Source of the DNA: Opitutia bacterium
GTDB taxonomy: Bacteria; Verrucomicrobiota; Verrucomicrobiae; Opitutales; Opitutaceae
NCBI GenBank assembly: GCA_947442255.1
Contig: CANEVO010000002.1
Location: forward strand, 81,328 to 145,327
Reading direction: 5' to 3'
DNA: 64,000 nucleotides
In this document: in pieces, positions 9,678 to 18,957 of the stretch
How the letters are laid out: every line of letters starts with the position of its first letter
How positions within the stretch are numbered: position 1 is the first letter of the stretch
Notes under the pieces: model-generated
Told to the model about the DNA's origin: nothing
Seen by the model: only the letters and a program-made list of their open reading frames with translations
Databases searched by the model: none
Translations under genes and position numbers: made by a program

Positions 9678-10634
9678 TTACCGAGCTTCGACCGGTTTCG
9701 CCGTCGCGATCGCGTTGTTCGCGGTGGCCACAGATTGCACCGTTTGCCAGGCGATCGTCCGCAGGTGCGCGGCGAAATCCGGGGCAATTCCCGGGGGCAC
9801 GAAGGTCAGCTGCTCGGGCGATACATGGAAGAGAATGGCATACCACACGAGCGCGCCCAAATATTCCCCGGCGACGTTCGCATGGTTGGCATCCTTGCCG
9901 AGTTTCTTGTCGGCGGACCAGCGGTAGCCCACGTGCAACGAGTGCGTCTGATCGGGCAGGGCGGGATACACCGCCGCCTTTTCGTCGAACGTCCGGTCCG
10001 GCTTGAATCCCCGCTTCGGATCGGAGTCGACGCGCCAAAAGGCGTCACCCGTTGGAATGACCCGCGTGTGAAGTTCCTGCGCCATCTCCCAATAGGCGGC
10101 ACGCGACTTCTCCCGCATCTCACGCTGGTTCGCGGCGTTTTTCCCACCGCCGACGAGGCCGAATTGCGCCGCATCGACGCGATAGGCCCAGGTCTGGTGC
10201 ATGAGGATTTCGGCGTTGGGTTGCAGCCGGCGCAGGTGTGCATGGAGGTTGGGGGCCGCGGGGCGGTAGGTGCCGATGTCGGAGGAGTGCAGCGAGTACT
10301 GCTGGAAAGTGATGACGTCCCACGGTCCGTCGCCGAGGCACTCGGCGAGCGACTTGCTGCCGTAGATCCGGGCCTTGGGATCGCCGGGATTGGCGAGCGC
10401 GGCCTCGACGGCGGCCCAGTGCCGCTCGAACGAGCAACCACCCGTCTGCGCGTGCGCCAGGACCAACTCGTGGCCGCCCGCCCTGGCAAGGGCGGGCAGA
10501 AACCGCGTGGCGTTGTTCGAAAAACTGTTGCCGACCACAAATAGACGCAGCGGGCGTGCGCTCGTGCTGGAGACGGCAACGAACAGAATGACGGCGAACG
10601 CGACCAAACGCCGCGCAGCGAGGGTGGGGCACAT
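9678..10634 (-). CDS. DUF4886 protein, exported SGNH-like
   Basis: 318 residues. The ATG at 10634 is chosen because it opens a signal peptide (AARRLVAFAVILFVAVSSTSA). The mature protein begins LRLFVVGNSFSNNATRFLP, the first block of DUF4886/SGNH-like proteins, followed by WDVITFQQYSLHSS and ILMHQTWAYR, with DxxH-like HANVAGEYLGALVWY near the C-terminus. SGNH proteins are esterases or lipases acting on carbohydrate acyl groups. The gene sits 54 bp upstream of the Tat-exported TIM-barrel gene, so the two may act on the same extracytoplasmic substrate. The substrate is unknown. Confidence 0.75.
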   Translation of the reverse strand: MCPTLAARRLVAFAVILFVAVSSTSARPLRLFVVGNSFSNNATRFLPALARAGGHELVLAHAQTGGCSFERHWAAVEAALANPGDPKARIYGSKSLAECLGDGPWDVITFQQYSLHSSDIGTYRPAAPNLHAHLRRLQPNAEILMHQTWAYRVDAAQFGLVGGGKNAANQREMREKSRAAYWEMAQELHTRVIPTGDAFWRVDSDPKRGFKPDRTFDEKAAVYPALPDQTHSLHVGYRWSADKKLGKDANHANVAGEYLGALVWYAILFHVSPEQLTFVPPGIAPDFAAHLRTIAWQTVQSVATANNAIATAKPVEAR

Positions 10635-10753
10635 GGTGAAAGGAAAACGAATCGAGCAAGGGACGGCAATGCGCCGGTGTATCCCGTTTTTTGGGCTCGT
10701 GGGTCGACCCCGATCAATCTCACCGATCCGGATCCCCAGCCGCCAGCGGAACC

Positions 10754-11509
10754 TTACTTGGTCCGGCGATATGCGTCGCGGAAGTAGACAAGGGTGTCGG
10801 GGCCACCGATGTCCACGACGCCGCTTTCGCGCGTCATCAGGCAAAACTTCTTCGCGCGGCGGCCGACCTGGTAGATATCCGTGTTGTTCACGACGCTGTT
10901 CTTGGGGCCGATCTCGAAGAATCGAATGCTGCCATCCGCCTGCACGTGAATGGCGCGGTCCCCCGGTTTGTCGCCGGTGGCAAAGGTGCCGACGATCTCG
11001 TTCTGCCGCGCGGCGAGTTCCTTTGCATCGGTCAGCAGGGTGACGACGGGTTTTTCGGTGACGCTGTCGGTGTAGAAGACCGAGTAGAGGGTGTAACCAT
11101 TGAGGAGCAGGCCGAAGACGAGGATGGCGATGGCGATACCGCGGTGGGGGGCGGCGGGCACCGGCGGTTCCGGCGCCGGCTCGGGGGAAAAGGGTGGCCC
11201 CGTCACGGGGCTGCGATCGAGCTGGTCGGCGATTTCCGCGGCGGTTAGCTCGGCATATGGTTCGATCGCGTCGCGGGCGTGGTAGAGAAAGAGTTTTTCG
11301 CGGCCGGTCCGGATCAGGAAGCGCCCGGCGCGCCCGCCGCCCACGATTTGCGGATCCGCCTCCTGGTTCAGAACGGGATCGAGCCGCCGGAACTGTTCGA
11401 GCAGGGCGATGAATTGTTCACAGGAAAGCTCGCCCACCTCGGAATGACCCAGCGCCGTGCCCGCCTGCGTGGCATCGGCGGAAAGATTGAGGGTGGTGAC
11501 GCGGAACAT
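10754..11509 (-). CDS. Single-pass membrane protein of unknown function
   Basis: 251 residues from the ATG at 11509. The N-terminal half (residues 1-100) is soluble and contains RFLIRTGREKLFLYHARDAIEPYAELTAAEIADQL-type sequence split by charged residues. A proline-rich linker (PFSPEPAPEPPVPAAP) leads to one membrane helix (about residues 120-142), then a C-terminal domain of beta-strand character ending in VYFRDAYRRTK. No family recognised. It lies 17 bp downstream of the pilin-like gene and is probably the third gene of that three-gene operon, so a role in the same envelope structure is a reasonable inference. Confidence 0.7.
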   Translation of the reverse strand: MFRVTTLNLSADATQAGTALGHSEVGELSCEQFIALLEQFRRLDPVLNQEADPQIVGGGRAGRFLIRTGREKLFLYHARDAIEPYAELTAAEIADQLDRSPVTGPPFSPEPAPEPPVPAAPHRGIAIAILVFGLLLNGYTLYSVFYTDSVTEKPVVTLLTDAKELAARQNEIVGTFATGDKPGDRAIHVQADGSIRFFEIGPKNSVVNNTDIYQVGRRAKKFCLMTRESGVVDIGGPDTLVYFRDAYRRTK

Positions 11510-11526
11510 GGCGGTCGCGGTTCGGT

Positions 11527-12057
11527 TCAGTGTTCGATCACGAACACGGGAAAATTGCGGTAGCCGAGGCGAAAATTGCCGGCTTCGAGATCGCTGTCGT
11601 CGATGCGGCGGTCGAGGTCCTCGAGCTGTCTCCGGTCCGACGAGACGTTGTTGCCGTCCAGCGAGGCAATGACGATCGCAGCGCGGTAGCGCTCGCCCTG
11701 ATGGAGGGAGCCGGGGGCCCACTGATAGCGGCCACCGATCGGGGTGACGCGTTCCCAGTTGATTTTGCCGAGCCGGCCCGCCATGCCGGCGGGAAACTCG
11801 CCGGGCTGTCCGCCCTCCGGCGGCCAGTCGCCGTGTTCATGGGCGTAATCCGCGAAGGCGTCGCGAAACACGCGCAGATCGTTGGCGACGGCGGTCGACT
11901 GGCTTTCCAGCATGACCTGCTTCAGCGCGGGAACCGCGAGCGCGGCGAGGACGCTGATGATAAAGACGACGATCGAGAGTTCGATGAGCGTGAAACCGGC
12001 CACGGTGGAAGTGGACCGGGCGCGACGGGGGCGAAGGGATTCTCGGGCAGGGATCAC
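11527..12057 (-). CDS. Type II secretion/type IV pilin-like prepilin, GTG start
   Basis: 176 residues. The class III prepilin signal is clear: a basic leader, then G-FTLIELSIVVFIISVLAALAV with cleavage expected between G and F and E at +5. The GTG at 12057 is taken as start because it forms a 4-bp GTGA overlap with the stop of the upstream gene; no ATG lies between the prepilin motif and that point. The globular part (YAHEHGDWPPEGG, INWERVTPIGGRYQW) is that of a minor pseudopilin-type protein. It belongs to an operon with a polytopic membrane protein before it and a single-pass protein after it. Confidence 0.85.
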   Translation of the reverse strand: MIPARESLRPRRARSTSTVAGFTLIELSIVVFIISVLAALAVPALKQVMLESQSTAVANDLRVFRDAFADYAHEHGDWPPEGGQPGEFPAGMAGRLGKINWERVTPIGGRYQWAPGSLHQGERYRAAIVIASLDGNNVSSDRRQLEDLDRRIDDSDLEAGNFRLGYRNFPVFVIEH

Positions 12058-12623
12058 CGGGAACGGGAGAGGCGGAAAAAGATGATCACGTGAGAGGCGA
12101 TAATCAACGGCACAAGAAAGGTGGGCAGTAGACTGAGCGGCAGATGGGTGAGCGCATGCATCTCGGTGGGGTCGGCGAGGTTGATCCGGATCGCCGTGAT
12201 GACGACGAAGAGGATATCCGCCAGGCCGGCCACGTTCCAAATGTTGGTCACCCGCAGACGCACGGACTCGTCCAGGGGGGCCAGCGCAACCGGGAGGGCA
12301 AAGGTGGCGATGATGATGTCGCCGATCCCGCCGGGCACGGCGAAGGCATAGGGCAGCTGGCCGCGATGATAGAGCACCAGAAACACGATGCCGACGAAGC
12401 GGGTCACGTGCAGCAGGACGAGGGTGCGGAGAGAGAGCGCGTCGACCCACGTTCGTACCGCGCCGAGGCGGAAATAGGCGAGCAGGAGTAGCGCCGTGAG
12501 GGTGAAGACCATCCCGGGCACGACGGGCGCCGGCAGGCGTTGCAGCACGAGGGAGTGGCCCGCGAGCATGGCGGCGGTGAACCAAAGCCAGAAGATCACG
12601 CGAACCAAGAGGGCGGCAGTCAT
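12054..12623 (-). CDS. Polytopic membrane protein of unknown function
   Basis: 189 residues, almost entirely hydrophobic, with about six membrane segments (near residues 5-25, 33-52, 65-85, 95-115, 128-148, 158-182). A central conserved-looking block, HVTRFVGIVFLVLYHRGQLPYAFAVPGGIGD split over two helices, resembles a widespread uncharacterised membrane family. No catalytic motif is seen. It is translationally linked to the downstream prepilin gene by a GTGA overlap, which suggests the two products are made together. Confidence 0.75.
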   Translation of the reverse strand: MTAALLVRVIFWLWFTAAMLAGHSLVLQRLPAPVVPGMVFTLTALLLLAYFRLGAVRTWVDALSLRTLVLLHVTRFVGIVFLVLYHRGQLPYAFAVPGGIGDIIIATFALPVALAPLDESVRLRVTNIWNVAGLADILFVVITAIRINLADPTEMHALTHLPLSLLPTFLVPLIIASHVIIFFRLSRSR

Positions 12624-12740
12624 GGCCCGGCGAACGAAACAGCGCGCCGGCGATTTGGCGAGCGTGGTGGTGCGTTCCGGTGGCCAGGGTTCCCGGCCGC
12701 GGTTTGCGGGCGGCCCCGGATGACGTCGGCGCGCGGCATG

Positions 12741-12768
12741 AAAAAGGCGCGTTCCGGGAACGCGCCTT
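12741..12768 (-). terminator. Intrinsic terminator after the TolC-like gene
   Basis: Read on the minus strand, a 10-bp perfect GC-rich stem (AAGGCGCGTT with AACGCGCCTT, loop of five bases) is followed directly by five T residues. It lies 42 bp past the stop of the TolC-like gene and would end that transcript. Confidence 0.85.
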
Positions 12769-12809
12769 GGCGGGACGGCCGATCTCGACCGCGGTGGGAG
12801 GATCGGGCC

Positions 12810-14312
12810 TTAGTGTGGGAGCTGGACGCCGTAGCGCTGGATCGAAGTGCCCTCAAGGCGGCGCAGCTCGACGGCCGCGCGGCGCAGGGTGACCTTCGCG
12901 CTCAGTTCCTGGAAGCGGGTATTTTCGAGATCGTCCTGAGCTTGCAGCACGGCGCGGCTGGTGGAGAGGCCCGCGTCGAAGCGGGCCTTTTGCTGCTCGT
13001 ACTGCTTCTCGCTCAGCACGGTGGCCTTCGAGGCGATCTCCACCGCGGCCAGATTCGTTTCGACGGAGCGAACAGAGGTCCGCACGCTGACCATCAATTG
13101 CTGCTCCAACTGGTCGATGCGAATTTTTTGCGACTCGACGTTCATCATCGCCTGACGGTAACGCGCCTTGTCCGCCCGATGGCCCCACGGCATCGAGTAG
13201 TTCAGGCCGAGGGACCAGTTGTTGCCGTGTTCATTGGGCAGGTTGGAAATGACGTCGGCGTAACCGGAGTTCACGGCCTTGGCGGTGTAGCCGAGCGAGG
13301 CGTCGAGATTCAGGCTGGGCAGCCGGTTGCGGCGGGCCGTTTCGAGATCGATTTGGAGCTGCTTGAGCGTTTCGGTCGCGGAGAGTGACGGTGGGTAGTA
13401 GTCGCGGGCCAGCTTGTAAGAGGCGGCAAAGGCGGGCGCACCGTCGGTGTAGGCGTTGAATTGCACCGGGCCGGGGCGGCTGTCGAAACTGGCGACATTG
13501 ATCAGATTCAGCAACGTGTCCTCGGCGTCGCGGACGGATTGCTCCGCCTGAATCACGCCGCGGCGCGAGTTGGCCACGCCGACCTCGGCGCTGAGCACAT
13601 CGAGATCGGTCATGACGCCGGTGGTGCGGCGAGCCTGGTTTTCGTCGTAGAGACGCTGCGCGAGTTGCAGCGAGAGCTGCCGGATGCGCAGCGTCTCACG
13701 GGCGGCGACCAGATTGTAATAGGCGTTCTCCGTTTGGGAGATGAGCGTGAGCACCTGGCTCTTGTAATTGATGAAGGCGATCCCGACGCCGAGCTTGGCG
13801 CGATCGATGGCGGAACGGGCCGCAACCTTGCCGGCGTCGCGGAGCAGCGGCTGGCTGATGCTGGCCGAGATGCCGTTTCCGAAGGTGGGGTTGAGCAGAG
13901 CGTTGGTGGAGTTCGTCGCGCCGCGGGTAATGTTGGCGGAGAGGGCGACCGTGCCGTTGGTCGCGATGCGCTCGTTGACCCCCACGCTCACGGTGGTGTT
14001 GTCGTTGCGGGGCCCCTCGGTCTGGGCACCATCGAGTCGGCTGATGTTCGAGGCCGCCTGGTTGATATTGCGCCGGGCGATCGCGGTGAGGTTGGGATCG
14101 AAGCCCGCCTGGGCGATCATGAGCGTTTCCTTGGCCTGATTGGTCGTGTAGCTCTGGATCTGGAGGTCGAAATTCTTCCGCACCGCCTGGGCGATGGCCT
14201 CCTCCAGCAGGAGCGGTTGGTCGGGGGTTACGACGGGCACGATCTGGGCCCGGACGGGCGAGACGGCAAAGGCACAAAGAAGCAGCAGGGTGCAGGCGTT
14301 GGAACGTGACAT
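12810..14312 (-). CDS. TolC-family outer-membrane efflux protein
   Basis: 500 residues. The ATG at 14312 starts a signal peptide (MSRSNACTLLLLCAFAVSPVRAQ). The body shows the duplicated OEP pattern of TolC: LLLEEAIAQAVRKNFDLQIQ at the start, alternating beta-barrel strands (ISASISQPLLRDAG; WSLGLNYSMPWG) and two long alpha-helical stretches (about residues 150-250 and 370-470). It would form a trimeric outer-membrane channel. No inner-membrane pump or adaptor gene is adjacent, unlike the complete metal pump at 32-37 kb, so its partner must lie elsewhere. Confidence 0.9.
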   Translation of the reverse strand: MSRSNACTLLLLCAFAVSPVRAQIVPVVTPDQPLLLEEAIAQAVRKNFDLQIQSYTTNQAKETLMIAQAGFDPNLTAIARRNINQAASNISRLDGAQTEGPRNDNTTVSVGVNERIATNGTVALSANITRGATNSTNALLNPTFGNGISASISQPLLRDAGKVAARSAIDRAKLGVGIAFINYKSQVLTLISQTENAYYNLVAARETLRIRQLSLQLAQRLYDENQARRTTGVMTDLDVLSAEVGVANSRRGVIQAEQSVRDAEDTLLNLINVASFDSRPGPVQFNAYTDGAPAFAASYKLARDYYPPSLSATETLKQLQIDLETARRNRLPSLNLDASLGYTAKAVNSGYADVISNLPNEHGNNWSLGLNYSMPWGHRADKARYRQAMMNVESQKIRIDQLEQQLMVSVRTSVRSVETNLAAVEIASKATVLSEKQYEQQKARFDAGLSTSRAVLQAQDDLENTRFQELSAKVTLRRAAVELRRLEGTSIQRYGVQLPH

Positions 14313-14379
14313 GTCGGAATTTAAGAAAGGGAGCCGAAAGGCCGAGGGTGCTGGTAAGAACACGGTGTGCGAACGAAAA

Positions 14380-14628
14380 TTACTGTCTTTCAAATTCACC
14401 ACCTGATGTGCGTTTCAGCACCGTAAATCCGGCCTGTCTAGCCCGAGAGACGGAGAGCGGTGAAGAAAGTTTCGGAGAATTTACCGTTTGGGCGGCCAGC
14501 GCTTCGACGGGTTCGCCGCACGTGGGGCAGGTGGCGAGCGCCGGGGCACCGGCCGGCTGATGATACTCGAAGCCCCCGACGCAAAGGCGGCAGGGCGGGG
14601 CGAGGGGAGCGTAGGTGCGAAGCGGCAT
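14380..14628 (-). CDS. FmdB-like zinc-ribbon small protein
   Basis: 82 residues with two cysteine pairs, C13-x2-C16 and C34-x2-C37 (CPTCGE), in the spacing of FmdB-type regulatory zinc ribbons. The C-terminal part ends in GFTVLKRTSGGEFER, a basic tail often seen in these proteins. Such proteins bind one zinc ion; their biological role is mostly unknown. The reading frame is well supported by the motif spacing although the gene is short. It lies between the PpiD-like and TolC-like genes on the same strand. Confidence 0.75.
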   Translation of the reverse strand: MPLRTYAPLAPPCRLCVGGFEYHQPAGAPALATCPTCGEPVEALAAQTVNSPKLSSPLSVSRARQAGFTVLKRTSGGEFERQ

Positions 14629-14700
14629 AGGGAGCTTATGCCTGCCGATCGTTCGTCGCGAGGTGTCCGTCGGGGTGGGCCGGGGCGCGAATCGTGGCGA

Positions 14701-16383
14701 TTACTGCGCCTTTGGCTCGGACTTCTTGAGCTCCCGCTGCACCAGTTCCGCAATGTAGGCGGAGGCTCCCATCCGGGACGAATAGCTCGCCAGCTGGGTG
14801 CGGGTCTCGGCGTAACGTGGATTCGCTTCGCTGAGGTCCGGGGCCTTCTTGTCTGCGGCGTAGACGAAAAGGCCCTTGTCGGCGCTGATGGCCATATCCG
14901 AGACCTGGCCCTTGTTGAGGCGTTCGAGAGTGCCGAGGACCGAATAGTCGATGTCCTGCGGACGATCGCGCAGCGTGAACGGGGCGATGGTTTTGGGCTC
15001 GAGTTTGACGCCAGCGGCGGACGCGGCGGCCACGGCCTTCTCAAAGGTGTCGCCGGCCTTCAGGCGGGCCTCCAGCTGGCTTTTGATGGACTTGCCGAGC
15101 TCGACGAAGCGCTTGCGCTTTTCGTTTTCGAGATAGTCGGCTGAAACTTTTTCCCGCACCTCCGTGAGGAGCGGCTTGCGGGCGGCCTGGGTGTCTTTCC
15201 AGAACAAAACGGCGGCGCCGCCCGGGGTGGCGAGGGCCTCGGAGACAAACCGGTCGGCATTGAGCTTGAACGCCTCGGCGGCGATTTCGGGCGAGCCGCC
15301 GAGCTCGGCGGGGCCCGCCTCGCGTGTGAAGGGTGCGAGCGGTTTCGAGGCCAGCTTGCGCCCGGCCAGGAGGGCGTCGAGCGCCGGGCCACTCCGGGCC
15401 TTGGCTTCGAAGAGGGTGACCGTGAGGTCGCTGGCGGCCTTGACGGCGAGCTTCTGGGCGCGATCGAGTTTGATCGCCGCCTCGACTTGGGAGCGGACGG
15501 CCGCGAAATCGACGGCGGGATTGGCAATCGACGGCGGCGTGGTCTTGGCATCGGCCGGCTTCACCTCCGGCGGTTTGGGAAACCGGGCGGGGTTTTGATC
15601 GTAGTAGGCGCGGACCTCCACATCAGTGACGGTCACGACGGCGGCGTAGTTGGCGGTGGGAAAATCGACGTAGGTTGCGACGATCCGCGGCGGAATCTCA
15701 TAGCGAAAGGCATTTTCCTCGAAAAATTTCGTGAGCTCGGCGTCGGTCGGCTTGAGGTCGGCCTTGAAACCGGCGTAGCCGGCGGTCGCGGTCGCGAGCG
15801 TCCAGGAGGTGTCGGCCCGGTCGAGCTGGTTTTTGATGTCGACCGGCAGGACGTAGCCGGGGCCGGCGAGGAGCTTGTTGACCTTGTCGGCCCGCACGTC
15901 GTTGCCGAGGACGCGCGCGACGTCGGCCTCGCTGAGGCCGCGCGGATTGGTTTTCAGGTTGTCGCGGAACGTGGCGTAGGACTTCGCGTCGAACTGGCCG
16001 TCGGCCCCGGCGAACATCCGCAGGTTCTTGATCGCGTCGACGATCTCCGCTGGGGTCGCCGCGGGGATGTGCCACGCGTCGGCGAGGTGGAGCGTGGCCC
16101 CGCGCTGAAAAGCGTAATTCTGAATCTGGTCCGCATCGAGCCCGCCAAAGGCGCCGACCTGGAGCTGCGCGCTGATCTGGGCCTCGCCAAAGAGGCGCCT
16201 CTGATCGTCGGGCAGGTTGAGGTCGTAATTAAAAAAATGCCGCTCCATCACTTCGCGTTCGGCGCGTCCGATCCCCGGCGAGGCGCCGATGGTGAACACG
16301 AACGAGATGATCACTCCGGCCAGAAGTACGGCAAAAATGGATCGGAAGTGGTGCTGCAAATATTTCTGGATCCAGGAAATCAT
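14701..16383 (-). CDS. PpiD/SurA-like membrane-anchored periplasmic folding factor
   Basis: 560 residues. The ATG at 16383 places a short basic N-terminus (ISWIQKYLQHHFRS) before one membrane helix (FAVLLAGVIISFVFTIGA), the topology of PpiD. The rest is periplasmic: a SurA_N-like helical region (about residues 40-250, with SEADVARVLGNDVRADKVNKLL), then two regions of parvulin-linker type, including FTLRDRPQDIDYSVLGTLERLNKGQVSD near the C-terminus. A full parvulin active site is not evident, so it may act as a chaperone and not an isomerase. Expected job: helping outer-membrane proteins fold. Confidence 0.8.
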   Translation of the reverse strand: MISWIQKYLQHHFRSIFAVLLAGVIISFVFTIGASPGIGRAEREVMERHFFNYDLNLPDDQRRLFGEAQISAQLQVGAFGGLDADQIQNYAFQRGATLHLADAWHIPAATPAEIVDAIKNLRMFAGADGQFDAKSYATFRDNLKTNPRGLSEADVARVLGNDVRADKVNKLLAGPGYVLPVDIKNQLDRADTSWTLATATAGYAGFKADLKPTDAELTKFFEENAFRYEIPPRIVATYVDFPTANYAAVVTVTDVEVRAYYDQNPARFPKPPEVKPADAKTTPPSIANPAVDFAAVRSQVEAAIKLDRAQKLAVKAASDLTVTLFEAKARSGPALDALLAGRKLASKPLAPFTREAGPAELGGSPEIAAEAFKLNADRFVSEALATPGGAAVLFWKDTQAARKPLLTEVREKVSADYLENEKRKRFVELGKSIKSQLEARLKAGDTFEKAVAAASAAGVKLEPKTIAPFTLRDRPQDIDYSVLGTLERLNKGQVSDMAISADKGLFVYAADKKAPDLSEANPRYAETRTQLASYSSRMGASAYIAELVQRELKKSEPKAQ

Positions 16384-16496
16384 GGGTCGAAAACGTCGGA
16401 AGGTAGGTCGGCCCGGGCGGGTGGCAAGGGCGAAGTGGGGTGCGCCCGGGCCGGCGGCACCCGGGGCGCAAAGTCGGATCCGAACGCGCTTCCAAG

Positions 16497-18016
16497 TCAG
16501 GCTGCCGCGGGCGGCGGCGGGGGCCGTTGGGCGGCGGGGTGCCGCCGGCCTAGGGCGAACGGCGGGCGCGATTCGTCGAAGGGGTGCGCGGCGAGGAGGT
16601 CGTCCAGGTTCTGGCGGAAAAACTCCTGCTCGCCGAGGCGGGGGAGGGCCCGGTCGAATTCCGCCATCAGCGGATCGATATGCCCCAGCGAACTGCTGAA
16701 AGGGGTTTCCCCGTAGTTCTGGTTGAGCGCCTTGAAGTCGAAGAGGTTGATCCGGTTGAGCGGTCGCGCGGGTTGATACAGATAATCCTGGTCCGCGCCG
16801 TCGGCCGGCGGGCGCACCGTGGTGACCAGCTGGAGTTGCGCGAGCCGGTTGAGGCACTCGTTGAGCAACTGCGTGGGCACCTTCATCATCGTGCCGAGGT
16901 GCGAGGCCGAGATGGGCGGGAGGCATTCCCGGAAACGCCGGCAGATCGTCAGGAAAACGGCGAGCGCGAGGCGTTCCCGCATGGCATCCGTGAGCGTGCT
17001 CCACGCCGCCTGGCTGTTGCGGAAATGTACGTTTTGAATCGCGTAGCTCACGATCCCGCCGTTGAGCACGCACAGCCAGAAAATGTAGAGCACGGAGAGC
17101 AACACCAGGGGCAGGGCGAGGCCGCCGTAGAGATCATTTTCGAGCACGACCCGTTTTACATAGAGAAACGCGGCGAATTGATTGAGCGCGAGCAGCACCG
17201 TCACGACCAACGCGCCGATGCCCGCCAGAAGACGCGGGTGTTGGGGATGACGCGGTAAAACAGCGTCAGGATCGCCGCCAGCAGCGCGAAGGACAGCAGG
17301 GGCAGCGACCAGCTGAGCAAATTCAGCAGATCGTAGCCGCCGGGCAGGTGCTCCTTGAAGAGGTTGACGGTCGTGCCGGCCCCGAGCAACGCGACCGCGG
17401 TAAAAAACAGCACGGCACCAAGCGTGAGCACCGTCCAATACAAGACGACGCGCATCAAGACCGACCGCCCCTGTTGCACGCCCCAGATGTCGTTAAACGT
17501 GTCCTCGATCCCCTTGAACATCAGCAGGACGATCGAGATCAGGGAGAGGACGCCGAGCGCACCCATCGAACCGGATTGCGACGCCTTGATAATGTTGTTG
17601 ATCGTATCGACGAGCGTCGGGCTGACCGTGGCGGAATCCAGCGTGATTTCTTCGTATTGTTCGAGCTGGGGCGCGATCGTCTTGATCATCCGGTTCAAGG
17701 TATCCGCCACGAGATTGGGATTCTCGTTCTTGCCGAGGGCGAAGCCGGCGACGAGCACGGCGATCGCAATGAGCGGTCCCAGGCCCAGCAGCGAACTGAA
17801 CCCCAGGGCCGCAGCCCGGCTCAGGATGCGCGTCTCCATGCACACCGTGAAGGTGATCGAGACGACCCGCAGTACCGCGAAGCTGTAGCCCTTGAACGAG
17901 CGGTCTTTCAGCAGGGCGGACTGCCAGATCTCCTTCTGATAGACATGAAGCAAGCGCGGCCACAGCTCCCGGAGCCGGAGTCGCGGCGCAACGGGCGGAT
18001 GGGCCGGGTGCGGCAC
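16497..18016 (-). pseudogene. YihY/BrkB-family membrane protein, interrupted by one frameshift
   Basis: Two overlapping frames encode the two halves of one UPF0761/YihY protein. The first half (GTG at 18016 to about 17225) contains TRILSRAAALGFSSLLGLGPL and several membrane helices ending at LTLFYRVIPNTRVFWR. The second half continues as IGALVVTVLLALNQFAAFLYVKR to a stop at 16497, with a winged-helix-like C-terminal extension (ISASHLGTMMKVPTQLL). Adding one base to the three-G run (plus-strand CCC at 17221-17223) would join them into a 506-residue protein. Either a consensus error or a real mutation; the near-intact coding sequence on both sides favours error. The family is an inner-membrane protein of unclear function, often annotated as ribonuclease BN in error. 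Confidence 0.8.
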
Positions 18017-18026
18017 GGCGCGCCTC

Positions 18027-18770
18027 TCAATGCGTCAGTAAATGCCAGGCGAGCGCACCCATGCCGCCGACGCCGGCGGCGGCGGCAACGACCACGGGAA
18101 CCACACTCACGATTACGGTGCAGAGATAAAGTCCCGCCATGCCGGCGGTGAGTTCCAGCAGCGGCACCGAGAGACCCTCGGCGTAAAACGTGAATCCCAT
18201 CAAACCAAATCCGAGCGCGGCCCGGAACCGCACGACCGGATAAAGCGACACGGCACCCAAGCCGAGCATGACGGCGAGGAACACGTCGCCCAATCCGAGA
18301 ATCACGAAGGGATTCGCGAGAATTTTCATCGGATCTATCGAGGTCAGCGCCTCCGTCGAGGGGAGAATTTCGGCGGCGGCGGCGGCCACCAGCGTGGCGA
18401 GCGCGCCATACCTGCCGATCTTGGCCGCCTTCATCATGTCGATCTCGGGATCGAATTTACCCTTGGTGTCATCCGTCCGTCCCTCGGCGGCGGCGAGTAT
18501 GTCGTCGACCGTGATCGCCTTCGCGTTGGCGTCGAGCTTGTTGAGGATTTTGATCTCCTTGGCCTTGAGCACGAGCTTCTTCTTTTTGGGAAACACGACG
18601 CTCATGAGCTCGGCGTTGGTATTCAGGGCCACCCACTGCTCGGTGGCCCCATCGTAAATGAAGGTCTCGAAGGTGACCTGGCCGGCTTCGGCAAGATCGG
18701 CGATCTGCTGAGCACTGAACGGCCCGCGGGCTTCGATTTCGGTCGCGTTGCGGATGTAGATTTCCTGCAT
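18027..18770 (-). CDS. GYF-like domain membrane protein
   Basis: 247 residues from the ATG at 18770. Residues 1-60 form a GYF_2-type domain (IYIRNATEIEARGPFS, then FIYDGATEQWVAL). A lysine-rich segment (FPKKKKLVLKAKEIKIL) and a charged linker follow, then four hydrophobic segments from about residue 135 to the end (GALATLVAAAAAEIL, FVILGLGDVFLAVMLG, and two glycine/valine-rich helices). GYF_2 domains bind proline-rich peptides or report membrane topology in many bacterial proteins, mostly uncharacterised. It ends 10 bp before the YihY-like gene, so these two are probably co-expressed. Confidence 0.75.
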   Translation of the reverse strand: MQEIYIRNATEIEARGPFSAQQIADLAEAGQVTFETFIYDGATEQWVALNTNAELMSVVFPKKKKLVLKAKEIKILNKLDANAKAITVDDILAAAEGRTDDTKGKFDPEIDMMKAAKIGRYGALATLVAAAAAEILPSTEALTSIDPMKILANPFVILGLGDVFLAVMLGLGAVSLYPVVRFRAALGFGLMGFTFYAEGLSVPLLELTAGMAGLYLCTVIVSVVPVVVAAAAGVGGMGALAWHLLTH

Positions 18771-18957
18771 GGCGATGGCGAAGACGGTGGGCGCGCGATC
18801 CGGGACCGGCAAGAGTTTAGTGGGGCGGGGTTGCGGCCGGCGTTGCGCCGTGCCGGTGGGTTGTGGGGTCCGGCGAAACACGCCGTATCCGGATCGTCCG
18901 GTCGGTGGCGGGGAGCGTTTGTGGGGGCCCTCCGCCGGTGGCCGGACCGGCAGGCAA

